NCBI GenBank assembly: GCA_034430515.1
Contig: DAOUEP010000071.1
Span: 1 to 15,230 of the forward strand
Direction of reading: 5' to 3'
DNA from: DAOUEH01 sp034430515
GTDB taxonomy: Bacteria; Chloroflexota; Dehalococcoidia; Dehalococcoidales; RBG-16-60-22
Length of the DNA: 15,230 bases
A model generated the notes under the pieces. The model was not told the DNA's origin, ran no database searches, and worked only from the letters and a program-made list of their open reading frames with translations. A program made the translations under genes and the position numbers. Shown piece after piece: positions 1 to 6,610 of the stretch (positions are counted from its first letter, which is position 1; every line of letters begins with the position of its first letter).

Positions 1-4
1 CCTC

Positions 5-541
5 TTACTCGAAAAACTCCACGTTGAGCCGCTTCTCTTTAATGGCCGACTGCTCATTGGGGTAGCCGCAGATGACCGCCGCCGCAATCTGGCGGTCGCC
101 GGCGATGTTAAGCTCTTTGAGCAGGGCCTCGTCCCGCTCGATGAGCCTGGCCATGCCGATGAAGCAGGAGCCCAGCCCCACCGAGGTGGCGTAGAGCAGG
201 ATGTTCTCGGCGGCCAGGGCGGCGTCGGACGGGCCCCACATGTTCTCCTTCGGCGCGGTGATGATGACCAGCAGCGGGGCGCCGTAGAAAAAGCTGGGGC
301 GGAAACCGGGCGGGGCCTTCATGTCCGGGGCCTCTTTCTTGAGCACCTCGGCAATCCCCTCGGAGAGGCGCTTGATAAGCGCCTGATTGGTGACGGCCTT
401 GTACTCCAGCTGCTGGAGGTTGCGCGCCGTCGGGGCCAGCCGGGCCGCCTCCAATATCGCATCGATGACGTCTTTCGGCAGCGGCTTGTCCTGGTAGGCG
501 CGGATGCTGATACGCTTGCGGATAACTTCCATGAGTTCCAT
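5..541 (-). CDS. Nitroreductase-family FMN oxidoreductase
   Basis: A 178-residue protein of the FMN-dependent nitroreductase fold, which usually passes hydride from NAD(P)H to nitro, quinone or other small acceptors as a cytoplasmic homodimer; the substrate here cannot be read from sequence. Visible family marks are the N-terminal R-x-S-x-R FMN phosphate signature (Arg10, Ser12, Arg14), the LEAARLAPTARNLQ segment at about 30-43, and the late GLGSCFIGMA strand-helix with a VICGYP-type C-terminal strand. The length suits the short subfamily. The first ATG (541) is preferred over the ATG three codons later because GGGAG lies 10 bases before it. The gene begins 29 bases after the stop of the molybdopterin enzyme on the same strand, with no terminator visible between them, so the two are probably co-transcribed; the flavoprotein could supply or accept electrons for it, but that is inference. 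The unit may continue left of the window. Confidence 0.85.
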   Translation of the reverse strand: MELMEVIRKRISIRAYQDKPLPKDVIDAILEAARLAPTARNLQQLEYKAVTNQALIKRLSEGIAEVLKKEAPDMKAPPGFRPSFFYGAPLLVIITAPKENMWGPSDAALAAENILLYATSVGLGSCFIGMARLIERDEALLKELNIAGDRQIAAAVICGYPNEQSAIKEKRLNVEFFE

Positions 542-570
542 TGCTTTTATTCTCCCTTATAATATTTCAC

Positions 571-3144
571 TCACCCCGACCACTTCTCCACCTCAATCAG
601 GCAGGAGTTGGGCGCCATGCCGGGGACGTTCTTGGAGAGCATCCGCCCCGGCGTGAGGATACTGACGCAACCGCCCCTATCGGGGCTGTCGGGGTTGCCC
701 GGCTCGATGGGGTCGTACTTGCCGGAGCCGTAGTAGCAGTGGGCCACCCCCGGCTTGATGCGCTCGGTAACCTCGGCGATGCATAAGACGGCGCCGCGGT
801 CGTTATAGAGCTTAATAATATCGCCGGTTTCGATGCCCCGCGCCGCCGCGTCGGGCGGGCTGAGGCGGGCCGGGCGCCAGTGGTAGCCGTCCTTGAGGAC
901 GCGGTGGCCGCTGATTTCCCCCAGCCAGCTGGCGTTGGCGTCGTGGTGGGTGTGGAAGGAGTAGCGGGGGTGGGGGCTGATAAGCTGGAGGGGGTACTTC
1001 CCGATTAGCTCGGAATCGTAGCCCTCCCACGAGGGGATGTAGCGCGGCAGGGGCGGCCGCTCCTCGTCGTCGGGGAGGTGCTCGGCCAGGCTCCGCGAGA
1101 CGAACTCCAGCTTGCCGCTGTAGGTGCCCAGCTCGCTGGCTTTGGCGGTGCCGCGCTTGGGGTTAAATTGGTCGGGGGTATCGCAGGGGCGCCCCTCGGC
1201 GAACCAGCGCAGGGCCGGCGTGGACTGATACTTAGCCGGCATGGGGACGATGAAATAGCCCTTTTCCTTAAAGTCGGCAAAGGATATGTATTTCGGCAGG
1301 TCGGAGGCGTGATAGACCTTCTCCACCCAGTCCTCCTCGCTGTTGCCCTCGGTGAACGCCTCCCCCACGCCCAGCCGCCCGGCCAGCTCGCTGAAAATGC
1401 GGTAGTCCGACTTGGACTCGTGGAGCGGCTCGACGCACTTATGCTGGTAGACGATGACGCGGTGGTTGCAGGCGTTGGAGCCGTGGTGGGTGTAGCCGCC
1501 GGTCTGGGCCCACTCGCCGATGTCGGTGCGCTCGAAATTGGTGCAGGCGGGCAGAATGACGTCGGCCAGGCCGGTCTCGGTGCACCACCAGCAGTCCTGG
1601 TTGACGACGAACTCCAGCCTGGGGCTCTGGTACATCCTCACGTAGCGGTTGGTGGCCGTCATCGTGCCCAGGTAGGAGCCGCCGTAGCGGTAGAACATTT
1701 TGACCTCGGAGCAGCCGGGGGCGGGGTAGGTAAAGGGGACGAACTGCTGCTCCAGCGACCGCCCGCAGAAGGTCTCCCCCAGCCAGTGTACCGGCGGGTC
1801 GAGGATGGCCTCCGGGATGAGCAGGCGGTAGAGGCGCTGCTTGACGGGATTCTCCACCTTGTTTTTGGCCAGGCCGTTGAGGAAGCTGGGCCCGAATGAG
1901 CTGTAGCCGGGGAAGTTGAACTCGGCGTTATAGGGGGCGCCCATGGTGGTGCCCCAGATGTTGACGCCGGGCTTGCCCAGCCCCTGCATCGCCTGGAGGA
2001 GCACCATCAGCCGCGCCCACTCGGTGCCGTAGGCCTGGCGGCAGGCGCCCGATTCGCCGCCCCGCGAGCCGGCGGCCAGCATGGTGCGCCCGGCGGCCCA
2101 CTGCCGCGCCAGGGCCTTGATATCGCGGGCGGGCACGTCGGTGATGGCCGCCGCCCAGTCGGGCGTGCGCGGCGTGCCGTCGGTCTCGCCCAGGATGTGC
2201 CTTCGGAACTCGTCAAAGCCGACGGTGCGCCCGGCCACGTAGGCCTTATCGTAGCTGCCCTCGGTCAGCCAGACCCAGGCGATGGCCTCGGCCAGGGCGG
2301 CGTCGGTGCCGGGGCGGGGCGCCAGCCACTTGTCGCCGAGGATGGCGGCGGTGTAGTTGCAGAACGGGTCGATGAAGACCTGTTTCTTGCCCAGGTCGCG
2401 CAGCCAGAGCCGCCACAGGGCCGACTCCTGCCCCCCGTAGATGCCGCGCGTCGAGTCGGGGTCGTTGCCCCAGTGGACGATTAAATCGGTGTGCTTCAGG
2501 GCGTCCTCCAGCAGGTCGTACTGCTCCGGCATTCCCAGCCGCCAGAAGAACCCGTAGGCGTGGGTGGCCCCCCAGTGCCAGCCCTCCCACGAGTCGGGGT
2601 TATCCAGAATATCGGTGAAGCCGATGAGGTTGAAAAAGCGCGCCCAGGCGGAGGTGCGGTAGCCCACGTTGCCCCAGTTGTGGTGCGACGAGGCGCGCGA
2701 CATGATAGCCTCCGGCCCGTATTTTTCCCGGATGCGCCGCATCTCCCCGGCGACGATGCCCAGCGCCGCATCCCAGGAAATACGCTTGTAGCCGGACTTG
2801 CCCCGGTTGCCGGGATTGCGCTCCCCGTCGGGGTCGAAATCCTCGCGGATAAGGGGGTAGCGGAGGCGGGCCTCGGAGTAGATGCGGGCCTTCTCCACGG
2901 CGGTGAAGGGGGCCACGCAGGCCTTACGCAGCGGTGTGAAAGTCTTTCCCCCCGCCTCAATCGTCCACGAGGCGGCGTCGGTCTCGTCCAGCACCAGCGG
3001 GCGGACGCGCACGATTTTGCCGTCCTTGACGTAGACCTGCACCGGCCCGCCGTTGGTGAGGTTGGTAAATACCTTCTCCAAAATAAAATAACCCTTCTTT
3101 TGCGAAAACGGGAAACGCCTCCGGAAGCCCGACCCGTCTGGCAT
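571..3144 (-). CDS. Molybdopterin oxidoreductase, transhydroxylase large-subunit-like
   Basis: An 857-residue DMSO-reductase-superfamily protein binding bis-MGD. It resembles, from memory, the large subunit of pyrogallol-phloroglucinol transhydroxylase (Pelobacter acidigallici): the N-terminal GGPVQVYVKDGKI strand, SSHHNWGNVGYR (152-163), NPDSWEGWHWG (182-192), PEQYDLLED, TMTATNRY and the C-terminal RGGCVSILTPGR. In the Pelobacter enzyme the equivalents of Ser185 (Mo ligand), Asp184, His154 and probably Tyr414 are catalytic. As in that family, the N-terminus lacks the CxxCxxxC 4Fe-4S motif and any signal peptide, so it should be cytoplasmic. The real start may be TTG at 3081 (or ATT at 3084): homologues begin there and AGAAGG precedes it, whereas ATG 3144 adds about 21 basic residues and lies only about 10 bases from the predicted transcription start. 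No iron-sulfur small subunit gene is adjacent within the window. Other aromatic hydroxyl-transfer or hydratase chemistry is possible. Confidence 0.83.
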   Translation of the reverse strand: MPDGSGFRRRFPFSQKKGYFILEKVFTNLTNGGPVQVYVKDGKIVRVRPLVLDETDAASWTIEAGGKTFTPLRKACVAPFTAVEKARIYSEARLRYPLIREDFDPDGERNPGNRGKSGYKRISWDAALGIVAGEMRRIREKYGPEAIMSRASSHHNWGNVGYRTSAWARFFNLIGFTDILDNPDSWEGWHWGATHAYGFFWRLGMPEQYDLLEDALKHTDLIVHWGNDPDSTRGIYGGQESALWRLWLRDLGKKQVFIDPFCNYTAAILGDKWLAPRPGTDAALAEAIAWVWLTEGSYDKAYVAGRTVGFDEFRRHILGETDGTPRTPDWAAAITDVPARDIKALARQWAAGRTMLAAGSRGGESGACRQAYGTEWARLMVLLQAMQGLGKPGVNIWGTTMGAPYNAEFNFPGYSSFGPSFLNGLAKNKVENPVKQRLYRLLIPEAILDPPVHWLGETFCGRSLEQQFVPFTYPAPGCSEVKMFYRYGGSYLGTMTATNRYVRMYQSPRLEFVVNQDCWWCTETGLADVILPACTNFERTDIGEWAQTGGYTHHGSNACNHRVIVYQHKCVEPLHESKSDYRIFSELAGRLGVGEAFTEGNSEEDWVEKVYHASDLPKYISFADFKEKGYFIVPMPAKYQSTPALRWFAEGRPCDTPDQFNPKRGTAKASELGTYSGKLEFVSRSLAEHLPDDEERPPLPRYIPSWEGYDSELIGKYPLQLISPHPRYSFHTHHDANASWLGEISGHRVLKDGYHWRPARLSPPDAAARGIETGDIIKLYNDRGAVLCIAEVTERIKPGVAHCYYGSGKYDPIEPGNPDSPDRGGCVSILTPGRMLSKNVPGMAPNSCLIEVEKWSG

Positions 3145-3160
3145 TTATGGCCTTACTGAA

Positions 3161-3189
3161 AGTATAATAAATAAACACGACCGATTCAA
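3161..3189 (-). promoter_or_regulatory. Sigma70-type promoter for the molybdopterin gene
   Basis: On the minus strand TTGAAT (3184-3189) and TATACT (3161-3166) are separated by exactly 17 bases. Transcription would begin near 3154, about 10 bases before ATG 3144, which leaves little room for a ribosome site there but gives a leader of about 70 bases for the internal TTG/ATT start. The -10 overlaps a TATAAT on the plus strand (3163-3168) that points towards xth but has no recognisable -35. Seen in sequence; function inferred. Confidence 0.55.
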
Positions 3190-3226
3190 ACGGGGGGCCA
3201 GGGGGAGAGGTTAAAATCATAGAGCG

Positions 3227-4003
3227 ATGCCTGAATTGCGACTATTAAGCTGGAACGTCAACGGCCTGCGCGCCGCCGCCAAAAAGGGCTTTCTGGAGTG
3301 GCTCCAGAAGGACCGGCCGGATATCCTCTGCCTCCAGGAGACCAAGGCCCGCCCCGACCAGCTCGACAGCGGGCTGCGCGACCCGGCGGGCTACCGCGCC
3401 TACTGGAACTACCCGGAGAAAAAGGGGTACGCCGGGGTGGGTCTATATACCCGCCAGCCGCCGCAGGCCGTCAAGTACGACCTGGACGGGGGCAAGCTGG
3501 ACACGGAGGGCCGCATCATCCTGGCGGAGTATCCCGGTTTCACTCTTTTCAATATCTATTTCCCCAACGGCGGGGCGGGCAACCAGCGCGTGCCCTACAA
3601 GCTGGCATTCTACGAGGCCTTCCTGAAATATGCCGACGCCCTGGTCAAGGCCGGGCAAAAGCTGGTCATCGGCGGCGACGTCAACACCGCCCATCAAGAG
3701 ATAGACCTGGCGCGTCCCAGGGAGAACGCCAGGAACACCGGCTTCCTGCCCGAGGAGCGCGCCTGGATTGACAAGCTGCTGGCGCACGGCTACGTGGACA
3801 CTTTCCGCCACTTCCATAAGGAACCGGGGCAGTACAGCTACTGGGACATGAAGACCGGGGCGCGGGCGCGCAACGTGGGCTGGCGGATTGACTATTTCTA
3901 CGTCAGCCGGAACCTGCTATCACAGGTTACCGGCGCTTTCATCATGCCGGAGGTGACCGGCTCCGACCACTGCCCGATCGGGCTAACCCTGAAAACGGGC
4001 TAG
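3227..4003 (+). CDS. xth: Exodeoxyribonuclease III (AP endonuclease)
   Basis: A 258-residue member of the exonuclease/endonuclease/phosphatase fold, ExoIII branch, which cleaves DNA 5' to abasic sites and degrades duplex 3' ends in base-excision repair. All catalytic landmarks are present: Asn10 in LSWNVNGLR, Glu38 in LQETK (metal ligand), Tyr111 in NIYFPNG, Asp151 and Asn153 in GGDVNTAH, Asp222 in WRIDYF, and the Asp247-His248 pair in GSDHCP. The length fits the family (about 250-270). The ATG is supported by the MPELRLLSWN start typical of the family; a purine-rich GGGGGAGAGG lies rather far upstream (16 bases). Its stop TAG overlaps the stop of the convergent phosphatase gene. It is transcribed divergently from the molybdopterin gene and appears monocistronic. 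Confidence 0.95.
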   Translation: MPELRLLSWNVNGLRAAAKKGFLEWLQKDRPDILCLQETKARPDQLDSGLRDPAGYRAYWNYPEKKGYAGVGLYTRQPPQAVKYDLDGGKLDTEGRIILAEYPGFTLFNIYFPNGGAGNQRVPYKLAFYEAFLKYADALVKAGQKLVIGGDVNTAHQEIDLARPRENARNTGFLPEERAWIDKLLAHGYVDTFRHFHKEPGQYSYWDMKTGARARNVGWRIDYFYVSRNLLSQVTGAFIMPEVTGSDHCPIGLTLKTG

Positions 4004-4650
4004 TCCGCCGGCAGGTCTTCCAGTCCCTGGATGACCTCGTGCAGGTCGTCGAAGGGCGTGCAGGCCAGCCCCTCCTCACGGCAGACGCGCAAGAGGTCGC
4101 CGGTGGCGAAGACTTTAATGGCGCGGCGCGCCGGGTGGATATCGGAGCGGCCGTTGCCCACGTAGACGATGGCGTAGCCCTGCCCCACCAGGAGGTCGGT
4201 ATAGGCCTCCTTGAAGCCGGCCTCCCGCTGGCTGCCGTCCGGACCGACGTAGCGCACCGCCACCTTCCCGGGAAGAAAGCGGTTTTCGGCGGCGTGGATT
4301 TCGATGCCGCCGATGCCCAGCTTACCCAGGATGGCCTGGATGTAGAAGGTCAGGCCGTTACTGACGATGACCGGCTTGAAGCCGCGCCGGCGGCAGTAGT
4401 CAATCAGCTCGCCGAAGCCGGGGCGGACTCTGACGCGCGGGCTGGTGAGCACCAGGTCGGTCATGGCCTGCTTACTTGCCTGCATCATGCCGAAGACCCG
4501 CCGGTTGAAAGTGCCCACGGCGATACGCCCGGAGGTGTACTCCTTAAGCTCCTCGCGCCAGCGCGGGCCCACGTAGGTATCCAGCAGGAGAAAACTGACG
4601 TCCTCCTCGGTGATGGTGCCGTCGAAGTCCAGCTGCACGGCTATTTTCAT
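4000..4650 (-). CDS. HAD-IB phosphatase, MtnX/SerB-like
   Basis: A 216-residue haloacid-dehalogenase-superfamily phosphatase, subfamily IB (phosphoserine phosphatase / MtnX type). Motif I is DFDGT with the nucleophile Asp8 and acid/base Asp10; motif II is VSNG with Ser97; the motif III lysine is probably Lys147 (GFKEAY); motif IV is GNGRSD (165-170), where the usual first Asp of GDGxxD is Asn but the metal-binding Asp170 remains. A helical cap insert follows motif I (about 17-75), as in IB members. Some homologues act on the methionine-salvage intermediate 2-hydroxy-3-keto-5-methylthiopentenyl-1-phosphate, but no other mtn genes lie here, so the substrate is unassigned. The ATG has AAGGAG 10 bases upstream and a good promoter. 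The 3' end overlaps xth by 4 bases. Confidence 0.85.
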   Translation of the reverse strand: MKIAVQLDFDGTITEEDVSFLLLDTYVGPRWREELKEYTSGRIAVGTFNRRVFGMMQASKQAMTDLVLTSPRVRVRPGFGELIDYCRRRGFKPVIVSNGLTFYIQAILGKLGIGGIEIHAAENRFLPGKVAVRYVGPDGSQREAGFKEAYTDLLVGQGYAIVYVGNGRSDIHPARRAIKVFATGDLLRVCREEGLACTPFDDLHEVIQGLEDLPAD

Positions 4651-4689
4651 AGAGGGAAGGCTCCTTGCGGGGTGGTGGATTCCCTATTA

Positions 4690-4719
4690 ATGATAGCTGT
4701 TAGGAATGAACGGGGTCAA
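4690..4719 (-). promoter_or_regulatory. Promoter of the HAD phosphatase gene
   Basis: On the minus strand TTGACC (4714-4719) and TATCAT (4690-4695) have an 18-base spacer. Predicted transcription start is near 4683, giving a leader of about 33 bases that holds the AAGGAG ribosome site. It lies back to back with the thrS promoter in the 121-base divergent gap. Confidence 0.55.
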
Positions 4720-4736
4720 GATAAACCAAACCCCGA

Positions 4737-4765
4737 TTGCGCCCGTAGCTAGCGACTGATATAAT
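4737..4765 (+). promoter_or_regulatory. Promoter of thrS, placed for a leaderless mRNA
   Basis: TTGCGC (4737-4742) and a perfect TATAAT (4760-4765) are 17 bases apart on the plus strand. Six bases separate the -10 box from the GTG at 4772, so the expected transcription start coincides with the start codon. No Shine-Dalgarno sequence fits in the gap, and this placement leaves no room for a T-box leader. Confidence 0.55.
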
Positions 4766-4771
4766 TAACTC

Positions 4772-6502
4772 GTGGTAAACGCAGAAAATCTAGAGCTAAT
4801 GCGCCATTCGGCGGCGCACGTCATGGCCGAGGCGGTACTGGCCCTCTTCCCCGAAGCCAGGTTCGGCATCGGCCCGGCCATCGAGGACGGCTTTTACTAC
4901 GACTTCGACCTGCCGCGCCCCCTTACGCCCGAAGACCTGCCCCTCATCGAAGAAAAAATGAGGGAAATCGTCAAGGCCGACCTCTCCTTCACCCGCCGCG
5001 AGGTAACCAAGGACGAGGCCAAAAAGCTCTTCGCCGGCCAACCCTACAAGCTGGAGCTACTGGCAGAAATCCCCGAAGGCGAGCCGGTCAGCGTCTACCA
5101 GCAGGGCAATTTCACCGACCTCTGCCGCGGCCCGCACCTTGAGTCCACCGGGCAGCTCAAGGCCTTCCGGCTGGTCAACACCGCCGGGGCCTACTGGCGC
5201 GGCAGCGAGCGCAACGCCATGCTGCAACGCATCTACGGGCTGGCCTTCGAGAGCGAAAAGGAGCTGGAGAAACACCTGGAGCTGGTGGAGGAGGCCAAGC
5301 GGCGCGACCACCGCCGGTTAGGCAAGGAGCTTGACCTGTTTCTCATGCCGGAGGAAATCGGCGGGGGCCTGGTCATCTACACGCCCAAGGGCGGACGCAT
5401 CCGCACGGTAGCGGAGGACTTCTGGCGGCAGGAGCACTACGCCAACGGCTACGAGCTTCTCTACACGCCGCACATCGGCCTCAGCAAGCTCTGGGAGATA
5501 AGCGGCCACCTCGACCACTACGCCGAGAACATGTACGCCCCTATCACCATCGACGAGCAGGAATACTACCTCAAGCCGATGAACTGCCCCTTTCACATGC
5601 TGGCCTACAAGGCGCACACGCGCTCCTACCGCGACCTGCCGCTAAGGTGGGCCGAGCTGGGGACGGTCTACCGCTACGAGCGTTCCGGCGTGCTGCTGGG
5701 GCTGCTGCGGGTGCGCGGCTTCACCCAGGACGACGCCCACATCATCTGCACGCCGGAGCAGATGAACGACGAGATTTCCGAGGTGCTGCGCTTCTCGCTG
5801 TATATGTTGCGGACTTTCGGCTTCCAGAAGTTCAAGATATATCTCTCCACCCGTCCCGAAGGCTCTATCGGTACCGAGCAGATGTGGCTGGATGCCCAGG
5901 ACGCCCTGCGCCGGGTCATCGAGGAAACCAAACTGCCGTTTGAGGTCGACGAGGGAGGCGGGGCTTTCTACGGCCCCAAGATAGACATCAAGATTGAAGA
6001 CGCCCTGGGACGCGAGTGGCAGGCGACCACCATCCAGTTCGACTTCAACGAGCCGGAGCGGTTCGACATGACCTACGTCGGCCCCGACGGACAGGAGCAC
6101 CGCCCCTACATGATTCACCGCGCCCTGCTCGGCGCCTGGGAGCGCTTCTTCGGGCTGCTCATCGAGCATTATGCCGGGGCCTTCCCGGTGTGGCTGGCGC
6201 CGGTGCAGGTCAAGGTCATCCCGGTGGCCGACCGCCACAACGACCCCGCCGCCAAGCTGGCCGCCAGGATGAAAGCTCGCGGCATCCGCGCCGAAGTGGA
6301 CGACCGCGGCGAGCGCATGAACCAGAAAATTCGCCAGGCGCAGCTGGAGAAGGTGCCCTACATGCTTATCGTCGGCGATAAGGAGATTGAGAGCCAGTCC
6401 GTCTCGGTGCGCTGCCGCAGCGGCGAGCAGCTGTCGGCCATGCCGCTCAAGGACTTCATCAAGCGCGTTACCAAAGAAATCGCCGATAAATCTTTGGGGT
6501 AA
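4772..6502 (+). CDS. thrS: Threonyl-tRNA synthetase lacking the TGS domain
   Basis: Class II synthetase charging tRNA-Thr, 576 residues against about 640 for the E. coli type; the N-terminal TGS domain is absent. The editing domain is intact: HSAAH (His12, His16) and CRGPH (Cys118, His122), which remove mischarged serine. The zinc site is Cys272 (MNCPFH), His323 (DDAH) and His449 (MIHRALL), spaced exactly as E. coli Cys334/His385/His511. SGHLDHY preserves the catalytic His (E. coli His309). Motif 2 is RYERSGVLLGLLRVRGFTQ and motif 3 is LLGAWERF, with Ala where Ser is common. The anticodon domain covers about 475-576. GTG 4772 is the only upstream start: a stop codon, TAA 4766-4768, sits just before it in frame, and the next ATG (Met10) would abut the editing motif. 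No ribosome site precedes the GTG. The next gene, infC, follows after about 105 bases. Confidence 0.96.
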   Translation: MVNAENLELMRHSAAHVMAEAVLALFPEARFGIGPAIEDGFYYDFDLPRPLTPEDLPLIEEKMREIVKADLSFTRREVTKDEAKKLFAGQPYKLELLAEIPEGEPVSVYQQGNFTDLCRGPHLESTGQLKAFRLVNTAGAYWRGSERNAMLQRIYGLAFESEKELEKHLELVEEAKRRDHRRLGKELDLFLMPEEIGGGLVIYTPKGGRIRTVAEDFWRQEHYANGYELLYTPHIGLSKLWEISGHLDHYAENMYAPITIDEQEYYLKPMNCPFHMLAYKAHTRSYRDLPLRWAELGTVYRYERSGVLLGLLRVRGFTQDDAHIICTPEQMNDEISEVLRFSLYMLRTFGFQKFKIYLSTRPEGSIGTEQMWLDAQDALRRVIEETKLPFEVDEGGGAFYGPKIDIKIEDALGREWQATTIQFDFNEPERFDMTYVGPDGQEHRPYMIHRALLGAWERFFGLLIEHYAGAFPVWLAPVQVKVIPVADRHNDPAAKLAARMKARGIRAEVDDRGERMNQKIRQAQLEKVPYMLIVGDKEIESQSVSVRCRSGEQLSAMPLKDFIKRVTKEIADKSLG

Positions 6503-6530
6503 TCCTTCCTCGCCCCCGGAACTCAACCAG

Positions 6531-6559
6531 TTGATTTCCACGCACGAATATGGTATAGT
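6531..6559 (+). promoter_or_regulatory. Promoter of the infC-rpmI-rplT operon
   Basis: TTGATT (6531-6536) and TATAGT (6554-6559) are 17 bases apart, between thrS and infC. Transcription from near 6566 would give a short leader of about 42 bases carrying GGAGGAGG (6586-6593). thrS read-through may also feed the operon, as I see no terminator after thrS. Confidence 0.6.
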
Positions 6560-6585
6560 TTAGGTTCGTAGGATACCTGTTACCC

Positions 6586-6610
6586 GGAGGAGGCTAGAAG
6601 GGACATAATT
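6586..6610 (+). promoter_or_regulatory. infC ribosome-binding site and ATT start
   Basis: GGAGGAGG (6586-6593) and a second purine run AAGGGA (6598-6603) precede ATT at 6608. In frame, from the stop TAG at 6569-6571 down to 6688, no ATG, GTG or TTG exists, yet conserved IF3 sequence starts at about 6617. ATT is the known start of infC in E. coli and many bacteria; ATA at 6605, 11 bases after the GGAGG, is the alternative. Confidence 0.7.

Noticed and set aside
3085..3144. Twin-arginine signal in the N-terminal extension of the molybdoenzyme (RRRF)
   Set aside because: No hydrophobic stretch or cleavage region follows the arginines, and the extension itself may not be translated; transhydroxylase is cytoplasmic.
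4651..4771. T-box or other leader control upstream of thrS
   Set aside because: The promoter sits directly against the start codon, leaving no leader, and I see no T-box consensus or terminator in the gap.
5681..5712. Loss of the catalytic histidine in ThrRS, suggested by LLG where LHG is common in motif 2
   Set aside because: Counting from the zinc cysteine shows this position matches E. coli His371, not the catalytic His309; the latter is conserved in SGHLDHY. The change is probably ordinary variation.
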